The translations under genes and the position numbers were made by a program. From NCBI RefSeq assembly GCF_020268605.1, contig NZ_CP084222.1, positions 1,240,001 to 1,304,000 of the forward strand: 64,000 bases of DNA, read 5' to 3'. Positions within the stretch are counted from its first letter, which is position 1. Every line of letters begins with the position of its first letter. The DNA is from Arsenophonus apicola. Its GTDB lineage: Bacteria > Pseudomonadota > Gammaproteobacteria > Enterobacterales > Enterobacteriaceae. Under the pieces are notes generated by a model, which saw nothing but the letters and a program-made list of their open reading frames with translations, searched no databases and was not told where the DNA came from. This document shows positions 23,785-33,484 of the stretch, in pieces.

Positions 23785-25029
23785 CTATTTATAAACTGGC
23801 AAAATATCAAATAGTGCTAATATATGAATAACTGCGTTAATCAAACCAAATAGGATGACAAAATAAATTAATAGATCACCGCCAGGCGCATGATAGGCTG
23901 CTTGCGGGAATTTTTTGCGACTAGCTTTAGCCATCATTGCCGGCACAATTACTGCCCATATAGTTGCTGCTAGGCCAGCAAAACCAATGGCATGAATAAA
24001 ACCATCAGGATAATATAAAGCAAAAAGGGTAGGTGGAATGAAGGTTATCAAGGCGGATTTTAAACGGCCTCGATTATTATCTTTAAATTTGAAAAAATCG
24101 GCAATGAAATCAAACAGTCCAAGTGTAACGCCTAAAAAAGAGCTCGCAAGTGCCATGTAAGAAAACAGATTTAAACACTGTTTTACAATATTGTTATTGA
24201 TGCTGTGATTCATTTGTTTTAATAGCGAGTCAACATTACCACCTTCAGTCATAATTTGTTTAAAGGCTGTACGAGATATATTACCTTGAATAGCATACTG
24301 CCATAAGATATAAATGACTAAAGCAATAAGGGTACCATATAACAAACTCCGAACAACTGCTTTGCTTTCCTTATGGTAATATTTTACTAAACCAGGCACA
24401 TTACCATGGAAGCCAAAAGAGGTTAGTAAGTAAGGTAAAGCAATAAATGCATAAGGTAAATAATCCGTATCCAGACTATTTTTATTGAATAAGATAGTAG
24501 ATGAAACGCTATTAAACATGCCACTCACTGACATAATAAAAGTAATAACCATTCCACCAATCAAAATCGTACTTAGACGGTCAACGGCTTTAGTCGATAG
24601 CCAAACTACAAAAGCAATCAATAAGCTAAACAATAAACCGGCAACAGGATGATTTATTGGTATGAACTGATTAAGATTATGCGTAATGATCGATCCACCA
24701 GCTGAAATATAAGCATAAGTTAATATATAAAGAACAAATGTAATTGAAATGCTATTTAGTAAATTCCAGCGGGCGCCAAGTAAGTCTTTTACCATGGTAT
24801 GAAAGCTGGCACCGCAAGGATAATTCATGTTGGCTTCTAGGATCATTAAACCAGAAAAAAACATACATGCCCAAGTATAAACTAATAAAATAATTGAACC
24901 TGTAAACCAGACGCCAGAAGTAACAATAGGAATAGAAAACATACCGGCACCTACAGTTGTGCCTGCAATGATCATGGCACCACCAAGTAAGGGAGGGCGT
25001 TTAAATTTTTGAATTACATCACTAGCCAT
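23785..25029 (-). CDS. mtr: Tryptophan-specific permease Mtr
   Basis: A 414-residue inner-membrane permease, the same length as E. coli Mtr, of the aromatic amino-acid/H+ symporter family with 11 membrane segments. Family blocks include GGAMIIAGTTVGAGMFSIPI near the start, FSGLMILEANMNY, LYILTYAYISAGGSI and ASSFLGVTLGLFDFIADFF. Similarity favours Mtr over TyrP or TnaB. An imperfect Trp-operator-like sequence lies just upstream at 25057-25074. The frame is intact. Confidence 0.9.
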   Translation of the reverse strand: MASDVIQKFKRPPLLGGAMIIAGTTVGAGMFSIPIVTSGVWFTGSIILLVYTWACMFFSGLMILEANMNYPCGASFHTMVKDLLGARWNLLNSISITFVLYILTYAYISAGGSIITHNLNQFIPINHPVAGLLFSLLIAFVVWLSTKAVDRLSTILIGGMVITFIMSVSGMFNSVSSTILFNKNSLDTDYLPYAFIALPYLLTSFGFHGNVPGLVKYYHKESKAVVRSLLYGTLIALVIYILWQYAIQGNISRTAFKQIMTEGGNVDSLLKQMNHSINNNIVKQCLNLFSYMALASSFLGVTLGLFDFIADFFKFKDNNRGRLKSALITFIPPTLFALYYPDGFIHAIGFAGLAATIWAVIVPAMMAKASRKKFPQAAYHAPGGDLLIYFVILFGLINAVIHILALFDILPVYK

Positions 25030-25056
25030 TATTGCCTCTGATATTATTGCTTTTAT

Positions 25057-25074
25057 GTACTAGCTCGATGATAC
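25057..25074. promoter_or_regulatory. Possible TrpR operator upstream of mtr
   Basis: GTACTAGCTCGATGATAC agrees at 12 of 18 positions with the symmetrical Trp repressor consensus GTACTAGTTAACTAGTAC, with a perfect left half-site. It is 28 bases upstream of the mtr start codon, where TrpR represses mtr in E. coli. Confidence 0.4.
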
Positions 25075-25408
25075 ACGATGAGTGATATTTAAGTAAATTA
25101 ATATTTATTTCAATTTATAAAAAATTGTTTTTAACCTTAGTTTTAGAATGTTGTACTTGGTCGGTTTTTGGTGTTGATAAATTAATCAATGGGTTTTTGC
25201 TAAGTTATTGATCTATTGTTATTTACAGCTTGATAAAGAATAGCCTAGTGAGTTGAGGATTAAACAGATAGAAATGCAATATTGATTTATTATCTTACAA
25301 TTTTAACTCACCATAATAACTATATATTATGGCTGGTTACAGATAAAAATTAACCATAATAGATAAATTTTCACCTATTTTCAGAACGATTGATTTGATG
25401 AAGGTTAG
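25075..25408. other. AT-rich gap between mtr and nfo
   Basis: Besides the operator-like site near mtr, no gene is visible in these 330 bases. The region lies upstream of mtr and downstream of nfo, both on the minus strand, and should contain the mtr promoter. Confidence 0.5.
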
Positions 25409-26248
25409 TTATTGTTGTGATTTTAACCAGGCAATTTCTTGAGACCAGATCTCCGGATTGATGGTTTCAAGAATCAAAGGTATATTATTGAAGCGGTTAT
25501 CCTTCATAATATAACTAAAAGCGCTGTAACCGATATTACCTTGGCCTAGGCTTTGGTGGCGATCAATATGACTGGCAAATTGGCTTTTGGCATCATTTAA
25601 ATGCATGGCTCGTAGATATTGAAAACCGACAATTTTATTAAATTGGGCAAAAGTATTATCGCAAGCTTCTTTTGTTCTTAAGTCATAACCTGCCGCAAAA
25701 GCATGACAGGTATCCAAACAAACACCCACTCGCTGTTTATCTTCAATATCTTCAATTATCGCTGCCAAATGCTCAAATTTAAATCCTAAATTGGAGCCTT
25801 GACCGGCAGTATTTTCAATTACAGCAATAACATTTTTAGTTTGCGCTAAAGTAATATTGATTGATTCAGCTATACGGGCAAGACATACATCGACGGTAAT
25901 TTTATTCAGATGACTGCCAGGATGAAAATTGAGCAAAGTAATACCTAATTGCTCACAACGTTGCATTTCATCCAGGAAAGCGGCCCGTGATTTTTTCAGT
26001 GCTTCAGTTTCCGGATGGCCTAAATTAATAAGATAACTATCGTGTGGCAGTATTTGCTGTTTGCCAAAACCATATTTCTCACAATTGAGTTTGAATTGTT
26101 CAACTGTTTCCGGTTTTAAAGGTGGAGCTTGCCATTGACGCTGGTTTTTAGTGAAAAGAGCAAAGGCAGTGGCATTGATTTCGTGAGCACGGAGTACTGC
26201 TTGATCAACACCGCCAGCAGCGCTGACATGGGCTCCAACAAATTTCAT
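25409..26248 (-). CDS. nfo: Deoxyribonuclease IV (endonuclease IV)
   Basis: A 279-residue AP endonuclease (E. coli 285) that cuts abasic sites and oxidised 3' ends in base-excision repair. The trinuclear zinc site residues are visible in LLNFHPGSH, VIENTAGQGSNLG, VGVCLDTCHAFAAGYD, MHLNDAK and HIDRHQSLGQGNIG, and the C-terminal IPLILETINPE supplies the last glutamate. The N-terminus MKFVGAHVSAAGGVDQAV is that of the family. AGGAGAAAAAA precedes the start. The neighbours yeiH and yeiE are as in E. coli. Confidence 0.97.
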   Translation of the reverse strand: MKFVGAHVSAAGGVDQAVLRAHEINATAFALFTKNQRQWQAPPLKPETVEQFKLNCEKYGFGKQQILPHDSYLINLGHPETEALKKSRAAFLDEMQRCEQLGITLLNFHPGSHLNKITVDVCLARIAESINITLAQTKNVIAVIENTAGQGSNLGFKFEHLAAIIEDIEDKQRVGVCLDTCHAFAAGYDLRTKEACDNTFAQFNKIVGFQYLRAMHLNDAKSQFASHIDRHQSLGQGNIGYSAFSYIMKDNRFNNIPLILETINPEIWSQEIAWLKSQQ

Positions 26249-26380
26249 TTTTTTCTCCTGATTTTATTTTAATTATGACACTTTTGGCTTAAAAATGAAA
26301 TGTATAGCGTTAAGTCATTTCGGCCATAAGAATTTCTGTTTGCTAGCTGCAGGGGATAAAAAACAAAATTCTATCGAATG

Positions 26381-27436
26381 TTATTGAAAAAACGATTGCA
26401 TCAAACAATTTATAAATAAGCCACCGATAGTTAGCCAGCCAAAAAGGCAGATAGCCATAACTAGTGGTTTGATCCTAGCTTGTCGAACCACACTAATATG
26501 GGTAGTTAATCCAAGTGCAGCCATTGCCATAGATAATAGAATAGTATCAAGAGTAATAATGGATTGAACTAAAATTTGTGGCAATAAATGAAAAGAGTTT
26601 ATGTACGCAATGATAATAAAAAATATTGCAAACCAAGGGATCACAATAGTGGGTTTTGATTGGGATAAATTGCTGGTTATCATTTTGCGATTTAGATAAC
26701 TTGATAATATCAATAAAAATGGTGCTAACATCATAACGCGGATCATTTTACTGATCACTGCACTATTTTCAGCTTCAGGGCTAATTGCATGGCCAGCAGC
26801 AACTACTTGAGCGACTTCATGCACAGTAGAGCCAATAAAGATACCAAACTGAGCCAGATCAAGTGAAAACCAGTGATAAATTTGATTTAAATGGTAAAAC
26901 CACGGATAGACAAAAATAGCCAAGGTACCAAAAATAACTACAGTTGCAACTGCAATTGTCACTTTATCAGCCGATGTTTTAATGACAGATTCTGTTGCTA
27001 AAACTGCAGCGGCGCCACAAATGCTACTACCGGCTCCAATCAATATGGTCGTCTGACTATCCAACCTCAAAAAATATTTACCGATCAACAGTGCAATTAA
27101 AAATGTGGAAGTTAGCATAATCAGATCAATCATAATACCAATCGTACCAACCTCCATAATCTGTTGAAACGTCAATCGAAAACCGTACAAAATAATCCCT
27201 GTTCTTAATAAATAATGTTTAGCGAATTTGATCCCTTCGGTACGAGAGGGTTTTACGACAAAATAAATGGTATTTCCAACCACAATGCCCAACAGAATTG
27301 CCAGGCTTAAAGGACTTAATCCGATATTTGCAAACCATTCTTTATTACCAAGATAAACGGCAATAGTAGTTACAAACCCTGTCAATAGTAATCCAGGTAT
27401 ATATTTAAAATTTTTATGTTTTATTTGTGTTGTCAT
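26381..27436 (-). CDS. yeiH: YeiH family membrane protein (UPF0324)
   Basis: A 351-residue inner-membrane protein with about ten membrane segments (E. coli YeiH 349). Family blocks are LSPLSLAILLGIVVGNTIYF, GAGSSICGAAAVLATE and IGSTVHEVAQVVAAGHAIS. Related proteins have been proposed to export sulfonates or sulfite-type compounds; the substrate here is unknown. The start MTTQIKHKNFKYIPG was chosen over one 12 codons upstream because it aligns with E. coli. It is divergent from its likely regulator gene yeiE, as in E. coli. Confidence 0.88.
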   Translation of the reverse strand: MTTQIKHKNFKYIPGLLLTGFVTTIAVYLGNKEWFANIGLSPLSLAILLGIVVGNTIYFVVKPSRTEGIKFAKHYLLRTGIILYGFRLTFQQIMEVGTIGIMIDLIMLTSTFLIALLIGKYFLRLDSQTTILIGAGSSICGAAAVLATESVIKTSADKVTIAVATVVIFGTLAIFVYPWFYHLNQIYHWFSLDLAQFGIFIGSTVHEVAQVVAAGHAISPEAENSAVISKMIRVMMLAPFLLILSSYLNRKMITSNLSQSKPTIVIPWFAIFFIIIAYINSFHLLPQILVQSIITLDTILLSMAMAALGLTTHISVVRQARIKPLVMAICLFGWLTIGGLFINCLMQSFFQ

Positions 27437-27622
27437 AATTGTTTTAACCATTGGTTTATGCAATCTGCACAATTTTATTCTGTTCTAAGCATATATCATT
27501 ACAATATATCTTGAAAATAGATAGTTTTTCTATTATTTATTAGAAAAAGTGGTAAATTGATGGTTAGCTAGATTATTATGGTAGTCTGATTTATATGGTT
27601 AATTAATAAAGTGAGCATGGTT

Positions 27623-28486
27623 ATGCGAATTACTTTTAGACAACTTGAAGTTTTTATTGAAATTTTTCAATGTGGCTCAACAATTCAGGCTGCTCAATCA
27701 TTGGCATTATCACAATCAGCAGTAAGTGCTGCTTTAACAGATTTGGAATCTCAACTTGAAGTACAGTTATTTGATCGCGTTGGTAAACGTTTAGTAACTA
27801 ATGAATATGGTCGGTTATTATATCCAAAAGTATTAGCATTACTTGAACAGGCAACTGAAGTTGAACAAATTGCCAAAAATGGATTAGCAGCGGTAAAAGT
27901 GGCGGCAAGTACCACGATTGGTAATTATATATTGCCAGGGAAATTGGTCCATTATCGTCATGATAATCCCACTATTCCGTTTGAATTAACGATAAATAAT
28001 ACTGCGGAAGTGATCAAAGCAGTACTCGAATTCAAGGTTGATTTAGGTTTAATTGAAGGAAGCTGTTATGAAACAGAATTGATTACTATACCATGGAAAA
28101 AAGACCAGTTGGTGGTATTTTGTTCGCCGAATAACCCACTGGTAGGCCGTCAATTAAAACAACATGAACTCGAAAATGAGAATTGGATTTTGCGTGAAAG
28201 CGGTTCTGGAACCCGTAATATTGTTGATCAACTATTATTGAGTAAACTAAGCCAGTGCAATATTTTAATTGAATTTAATAATTCTGAAGCCATTAAGCAT
28301 GCTGTTATAAATGGTATGGGAATAAGTTGTTTATCTTATCTTACAATAGAGGAACAATTAAAGAATGGTTCATTGGTCGCGTTAAATATTGATGAACTCG
28401 AACTTTCACGGACATTATATTTAATTCATCATCAAAATAAACATTTATCTAAGGCGTTATTACTTTTGTTAGAATATTTTCAATGA
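27623..28486 (+). CDS. yeiE: LysR-type regulator YeiE
   Basis: A 287-residue LysR-family regulator. The winged helix-turn-helix (FRQLEVFIEIFQCGSTIQAA, then LALSQSAVSAALTDLESQL) is followed by a periplasmic-binding-like effector domain with STTIGNYILPGKL and WILRESGSGTRNIVDQLLL. YeiE is described as a sulfite-responsive activator of iron and stress genes in enterics. The ATG at 27623 aligns with E. coli; a GTG four codons upstream is an alternative. It is divergent from yeiH and upstream of lysP, the E. coli order. Confidence 0.92.
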   Translation: MRITFRQLEVFIEIFQCGSTIQAAQSLALSQSAVSAALTDLESQLEVQLFDRVGKRLVTNEYGRLLYPKVLALLEQATEVEQIAKNGLAAVKVAASTTIGNYILPGKLVHYRHDNPTIPFELTINNTAEVIKAVLEFKVDLGLIEGSCYETELITIPWKKDQLVVFCSPNNPLVGRQLKQHELENENWILRESGSGTRNIVDQLLLSKLSQCNILIEFNNSEAIKHAVINGMGISCLSYLTIEEQLKNGSLVALNIDELELSRTLYLIHHQNKHLSKALLLLLEYFQ

Positions 28487-28632
28487 AATTTTAATAATAA
28501 GATCCTGCGCAAAACTAATAATTTTCCGTCAATTATGAAGGTATCTTATAACTGGGAATAGTTGCTTATTCCTGGTAACTCTATCTGTTACAATCACTGA
28601 TGTTAAGATCCACGTTGAATAAAAGGTCATTA

Positions 28633-30120
28633 ATGTCAGAACAATCTACCCAGACATCACCGGGCGCTACAACAAAATTGCGTCGAGAACTAAAAGCACG
28701 TCATTTGACGATGATAGCTATCGGCGGCTCTATTGGTACCGGATTATTTGTTGCTTCCGGCGCAACGGTAGCGCAAGCGGGGCCAGGTGGTGCTTTATTA
28801 TCTTATATTATTATTGGTTTAATGGTTTATTTTTTAATGACCAGTTTAGGTGAGCTAGCAGCTTATTTACCCGTTTCCGGCTCTTTCTCTACTTATGGTT
28901 CACGATATGTCGATGAAGGCTTTGGTTTCGCTCTTGGCTGGAACTATTGGTATAACTGGGCGGTCACTATAGCTGTTGACTTAGTTGCTGCGCAACTAGT
29001 TATGGGATATTGGTTTCCTGCAATTGATGGTTGGATTTGGAGCGCGATTTTTCTGTTTATCATTTTTATGCTTAATTATATCTCTGTGAAAGGATTTGGT
29101 GAGGCAGAATATTGGTTTTCGTTAATTAAAGTCATTACCGTCATTATTTTTATTGCGATTGGCGTATTGATGATTATTGGTATTTTCCGCGGGGCAGAAA
29201 ATGCTGGCTGGCATAATTGGCAGATTGGGGAAGCACCTTTTGTCGGTGGATTTTCGGCAATGATTGGGGTTGCTATGATCGTCGGTTTTTCTTTTCAGGG
29301 TACGGAATTAATTGGTATTGCTGCTGGCGAATCTAAAGATCCGGGTAAAAATATTCCTAAAGCGGTACGTCAAGTATTTTGGCGGATTTTGTTATTTTAT
29401 GTTTTTGCTATATTGGTGATCAGTTTAATTATCCCATATATGGATCCACGCTTGTTGCGTAATGATGTCAGTGACATTAGTGTCAGTCCTTTTACCTTGG
29501 TTTTTGAAAATGCAGGATTATTATCGGCTGCTGCTGTCATGAATGCGGTCATTTTAACGGCAGTATTATCCGCCGGTAATTCAGGTATGTACGCTTCTAC
29601 CCGCATGTTATATACCCTGGCTAAAGAAGGAAAGGCGCCAAAAATCTTTTCACGCTTATCACCGGGAGGAGTTCCTCGTTATGCTTTAATTGCGACTACC
29701 GTTGTGGCAGCACTCTGTTTTTTAAGTTCAATGTTTGGTAATCAGGTTGTTTACTTATGGTTATTGAATACTTCAGGTATGACCGGATTTATTGCTTGGT
29801 TAGGGATTGCTATCAGCCATTATCGTTTTCGTAAAGGTTATATGTTACAAGGCTATGATTTGAATAAATTGCCTTATCGTTCAAGCTTTTTTCCAATTGG
29901 ACCTATTTTTGCTTTTGTTCTCTGTTTAGTCATTACATTAGGCCAAAATTATCAGGCATTTTTAGTTGATAAGATTGATTGGTATGGTGTGATTGCTACC
30001 TATATTGGTATTCCTCTATTCCTTGCTATATGGTTTGGTTATAAACTGATCAAGAAAACGCATTTTGTTCACTACCAACAGATGAATTTTCCTGAGTATG
30101 ATCAAAATCTAAACAAGTAA
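28633..30120 (+). CDS. lysP: Lysine-specific permease LysP
   Basis: A 495-residue amino-acid permease of the APC superfamily with 12 membrane segments (E. coli LysP 489). Family blocks are RHLTMIAIGGSIGTGLFVAS, SLGELAAYLPVSGSFSTYGS, FSFQGTELIGIAAGES and AGNSGMYASTRMLYTLAKEG. It imports lysine with protons and, in enterics, also acts as a lysine sensor for CadC. The ATG at 28633 has AAAAGG upstream; the in-frame ATG 11 codons earlier does not align. The frame is intact and follows yeiE on the same strand. Confidence 0.95.
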   Translation: MSEQSTQTSPGATTKLRRELKARHLTMIAIGGSIGTGLFVASGATVAQAGPGGALLSYIIIGLMVYFLMTSLGELAAYLPVSGSFSTYGSRYVDEGFGFALGWNYWYNWAVTIAVDLVAAQLVMGYWFPAIDGWIWSAIFLFIIFMLNYISVKGFGEAEYWFSLIKVITVIIFIAIGVLMIIGIFRGAENAGWHNWQIGEAPFVGGFSAMIGVAMIVGFSFQGTELIGIAAGESKDPGKNIPKAVRQVFWRILLFYVFAILVISLIIPYMDPRLLRNDVSDISVSPFTLVFENAGLLSAAAVMNAVILTAVLSAGNSGMYASTRMLYTLAKEGKAPKIFSRLSPGGVPRYALIATTVVAALCFLSSMFGNQVVYLWLLNTSGMTGFIAWLGIAISHYRFRKGYMLQGYDLNKLPYRSSFFPIGPIFAFVLCLVITLGQNYQAFLVDKIDWYGVIATYIGIPLFLAIWFGYKLIKKTHFVHYQQMNFPEYDQNLNK

Positions 30121-30150
30121 TTGTCAATAATCCTCTCGATTTTCTATAAA

Positions 30151-30175
30151 GACACACGTATTTTATGCGTGTGTC
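30151..30175 (+). terminator. Hairpin after lysP
   Basis: GACACACG (30151-30158) pairs with CGTGTGTC (30168-30175) around a nine-base AT loop, 31 bases after the lysP stop. A T-run follows only ten bases later, so it is a probable but not ideal intrinsic terminator. Confidence 0.5.
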
Positions 30176-30241
30176 GAGCGTTAATTTTTTACCTAGGTCA
30201 AAGAATAAATAAAAAAAAGTAACGTTAGTAATAATCGTATT

Positions 30242-30260
30242 GATAATAATTATTATTTTC
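30242..30260 (+). promoter_or_regulatory. Fur box upstream of the iron uptake operon
   Basis: GATAATAATTATTATTTTC agrees at 15 of 19 positions with the Fur consensus GATAATGATAATCATTATC. It lies 48 bases upstream of the GTG start of the binding-protein gene, within the expected promoter. It implies repression when iron is sufficient. Confidence 0.7.
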
Positions 30261-30307
30261 TTTATTGTTACGCGCAAATCGGATCAGTTGAATGGAGAGG
30301 CAATCAA

Positions 30308-31456
30308 GTGAAGTTTGCGTGCAGTTTTATTACCAAGAGCGTTAATAGTTGTTTATTAGCGGGTATAACGTTAATGACATCATTTGCAGCATGGTCAGTA
30401 ACGGTTACTGATATAGCGGGTCGCACTGTTCAGGTACCAGATAAAGTAAATCGTATTCTGTTGGGAGAAGGGCGCTTATTTCATGCGATTGCTTTACTGG
30501 AAGGAAAAAAACCTTTAGCGCGCATTGTTGGTTGGCAAGGTGATTTTCGTAAACTTGATCCGCAATCTTATGCTGTTTATAAAGCCAAGTTTCCAGAAAT
30601 TGAAAAAATTCCCTTAATTGGTAATACCAGTGCCGAAAGTGTTAGTGCGGAGAAAGTATTAACACTAAATCCTGATATTGCTATTTTTGGCCTATCTGGC
30701 CACGGCCCGGGCAAAAATAGTGAATTGGTCATGCAACTAGAAAAGGCTGGTGTGCCAGTTATTTTTGTTGATTTTCGTAGTGAGCCACTGAAAAATACTT
30801 TACCCAGTATTCGCTTATTGGGTAAGGCGTTGCAGCGAGAGCAACAGGCTGAAAAATACGCCAATTTCTATGAAAAAAATCTTAAGCTAGTAACGGATAT
30901 TACTAATAAAATTCCTAACGATAAAAAACCGACTGTTTTTATTGAATTAAGAGCGGGTTCCTCCGAAGACTGCTGTGGTACAGCGGGAAATGGTAATATG
31001 GGCAATTTTATTGATCTAGCTGGTGGAATAAATATCGCTAAAAATGCGTTACCCGGACCATTAGGGATGATGAACCTTGAGAAAGTGATTGCTGATGATC
31101 CGGCAATTTATATTGCAAGTGGAGGCAAGATGCCTGGTAGCAAAGAATTAGGCGTACAATTAGGTGCCTTATCAACAGAAAAAGCAGCTATAACAAGTTT
31201 AACCAAAATAACTGAACGTAAAGGTATTAACACACTCTCAGCGATTAAAAATGGACGTAGCTATGCTATCTGGCACAATTTTTATAATTCGCCTTATAAC
31301 GTTATTGCCACTCAAATTTTTGCTAAATGGTTTTACCCAGATAAATTTGCCGATCTGGATCCGCAAACTACGATGAAAGAGTTATATCATCAATTTTTAG
31401 CCATAGAACCAACGGGTGTTTACTGGGTTAGTCAAGACTCATTAAAAAGCAGGTAA
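30308..31456 (+). CDS. Periplasmic binding protein of an iron-siderophore ABC transporter
   Basis: A 382-residue exported protein of the FecB/BtuF-like class. Residues 1-30 form a signal peptide (hydrophobic stretch LLAGITLMTSFAAWS). Then come VTVTDIAGRTVQVP, the usual mature start, and LNPDIAIFGLSG and VPVIFVDFR in the two lobes. A CC pair (EDCCGTAGNGNMGNFIDLAGG) is a feature of one subfamily. The start is GTG with GGAGAGG seven bases upstream. It heads a Fur-box-controlled set with permease, ATPase and receptor. The exact ligand cannot be read from sequence. Confidence 0.85.
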   Translation: MKFACSFITKSVNSCLLAGITLMTSFAAWSVTVTDIAGRTVQVPDKVNRILLGEGRLFHAIALLEGKKPLARIVGWQGDFRKLDPQSYAVYKAKFPEIEKIPLIGNTSAESVSAEKVLTLNPDIAIFGLSGHGPGKNSELVMQLEKAGVPVIFVDFRSEPLKNTLPSIRLLGKALQREQQAEKYANFYEKNLKLVTDITNKIPNDKKPTVFIELRAGSSEDCCGTAGNGNMGNFIDLAGGINIAKNALPGPLGMMNLEKVIADDPAIYIASGGKMPGSKELGVQLGALSTEKAAITSLTKITERKGINTLSAIKNGRSYAIWHNFYNSPYNVIATQIFAKWFYPDKFADLDPQTTMKELYHQFLAIEPTGVYWVSQDSLKSR

Positions 31457-31464
31457 TTATTTGC

Positions 31465-32556
31465 ATGAGTATGACGACTGAAACTATGTCAGCTTTTAGG
31501 CAGCAAGCTAACCATGATGGCATAAATATTAAAGCGCATTATCAATATATATTGAAACGTCGGATTATATTGATATCGTCAATTATTATGTTAATTATGC
31601 TGTCATTAGTAATTGATTTTACCTTGGGCCCATCAGGTCTTTCTTTAGCTAAGCTATGGCAAACGTTGATCTCACCTGCGAGTGTTGATATTGCTACACA
31701 AGTAATTGTTTGGGATATTCGCCTACCTTATGCATTAATGGCTGTTATGGTTGGTATGTCACTTGGACTTGCTGGTGCTGAAATGCAGACTATCTTAAAT
31801 AATCCGCTAGCCAGCCCTTTTACATAAGGTGTTTCTAGTGCTGCCTCTTTTGGTGCCGCATTAGCGATTGTTTCTGGCATTGGCATTGCCGGTATCTCTG
31901 AACAATGGTTTATTTCTGTCAATGCTTTTATCTTTGCTTTACTAGCGGTATTAATGTTGGATGCGATCACTCGTTGGACACGCATTGCAACTTCCGGCGT
32001 GGTACTGTTTGGTATTGCATTAGTATTTAGCTTTAATGCATTAGTTTCGATAATGCAATTTATTGCCACTGAAGATACTCTGCAGGGATTGGTCTTTTGG
32101 ACAATGGGGAGTTTGGCAAAGGCAACGTGGGCTAAGCTGGCAATTATGGCAGTCATTTTTGCAGTTATTTTTCCCATCTCCATGCTGAGTGCTTGGAAGT
32201 TAACTGCGTTACGTTTAGGGGAAGATCGCGCAATCAGTTTTGGTATAGATGTTCGTCGATTGCGTTTGGGGACATTATTAAGAATCAGTATGTTGGCAGC
32301 TTTATCCGTCGCTTTTGTCGGCCCTATCGCTTTTATTGGTTTAGTTGCTCCCCATATTGCTCGAATGATGTTTGGTGAAGATCATCGATTTTATTTACCA
32401 GCCAGTGCTTTAATTGGCGCTTTAGTACTATCGATGGCTTCGATTGCGTCAAAGAATATTATTCCCGGCGTCATTATACCTGTGGGTATTGTAACTTCAT
32501 TGGTCGGAGTTCCTTTTTTCTTGAGTATGATCCTGCGTCATAGAGGAAATATTTAA
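31465..32556 (+). pseudogene. FecCD-type iron ABC permease interrupted by an in-frame TAA
   Basis: A single frame of 363 codons carries the whole permease, broken only by TAA at 31825-31827. The usual family text is NPLASPFTLGVSSAASFGAA; here the Leu codon is TAA (TTA to TAA would be one change) and the rest follows in frame to the natural stop. N-terminal membrane helices and LPYALMAVMVGMSLGLAGAEMQ are intact, as are FVGPIAFIGLVAPHIARM and the C-terminal helices. The ATPase gene overlaps its stop by one base. If not read through, uptake through this transporter should be lost. Confidence 0.85.
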
Positions 32557-33341
32557 TGATAAATGGATTACAAATAAATCAATTTAATGCAGGTTATCCT
32601 AAATGTCCGGTGATCCAAAATTTGTTCACCGGTATTTTACCTAAAGGCAAAATTACTGTTTTGCTTGGGCCAAATGGTAGTGGCAAATCTACTCTATTAC
32701 GTTCTTTGGCTGGATTAAATAGCGCAGCAGGCCAGTTATGGTTAAATGGCCTGGATCTGATGACGATGAATTTTGCTCAACGCGCTAAACAAGTTGTTTA
32801 TTTGCCCCAATCATTACCGGCTGGTGTTCATTTACATGTGCTGGAATCAATTATTGTTGCCCAACGTGCTGCTGGCGGAGAGTGCCATCAAATCTGCCAA
32901 TTAGAGGTGATGAAACTGCTACGGCAATTAGGCATAGAGCATCTGGCCTTGTGTTATTTAGATCAGTTATCAGGTGGACAAAAACAGCTAGTGGGTTTAG
33001 CCCAATCCCTTATTCGGCAACCAAAGCTATTGTTACTTGATGAACCATTGAGTGCGCTGGATTTAAATTATCAATTTCATGTTATGGATCTAGTGGCTAA
33101 AGAAACTAAGCGCAGAGATACTATTACTATTGTTGTTGTGCACGATATTAATATTGCCTTAAGACATGGTGAACATATATTAATGTTAAAAGAAGGTTGT
33201 TTGGTTGCAGAAGGTTCGGCTGAAGAAGTTATTACAGCTGAAAATTTGGCTAATGTTTATGGTGTCGTTGGACGCATTGAGCACTGTTCACAAGGGGTTC
33301 CTCAAGTATTAATCGATGGATTAGTTGCCAATTTATTCTAA
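32556..33341 (+). CDS. ATPase of the iron-siderophore ABC transporter
   Basis: A 261-residue ABC ATPase of the FecE/FhuC type. Walker A is LGPNGSGKSTLL, the signature is LSGGQKQLVGLAQSL, and Walker B is LLLLDEPLSALD, followed by the switch histidine in VVVHDINIALRHG. Its start codon overlaps the stop of the permease (TAATG), which implies coupling. It would drive import of the ferric siderophore through the FecCD-type permease. The ATPase is intact although the permease has a nonsense codon, so the damage upstream is probably recent. Confidence 0.93.
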   Translation: MINGLQINQFNAGYPKCPVIQNLFTGILPKGKITVLLGPNGSGKSTLLRSLAGLNSAAGQLWLNGLDLMTMNFAQRAKQVVYLPQSLPAGVHLHVLESIIVAQRAAGGECHQICQLEVMKLLRQLGIEHLALCYLDQLSGGQKQLVGLAQSLIRQPKLLLLDEPLSALDLNYQFHVMDLVAKETKRRDTITIVVVHDINIALRHGEHILMLKEGCLVAEGSAEEVITAENLANVYGVVGRIEHCSQGVPQVLIDGLVANLF

Positions 33342-33484
33342 TTGAAATCTCAAATTAGGTTGTGCTTTTCGAGTGAAATAAAAAATTAATAAAAAAAGAC
33401 CGGGAAAATTAATTTCACTGGCATCTGAGCTTATGTTGATTTTCTGACTAATAAATAATCCTGCTATTTCTTGGAGAATAGGGA

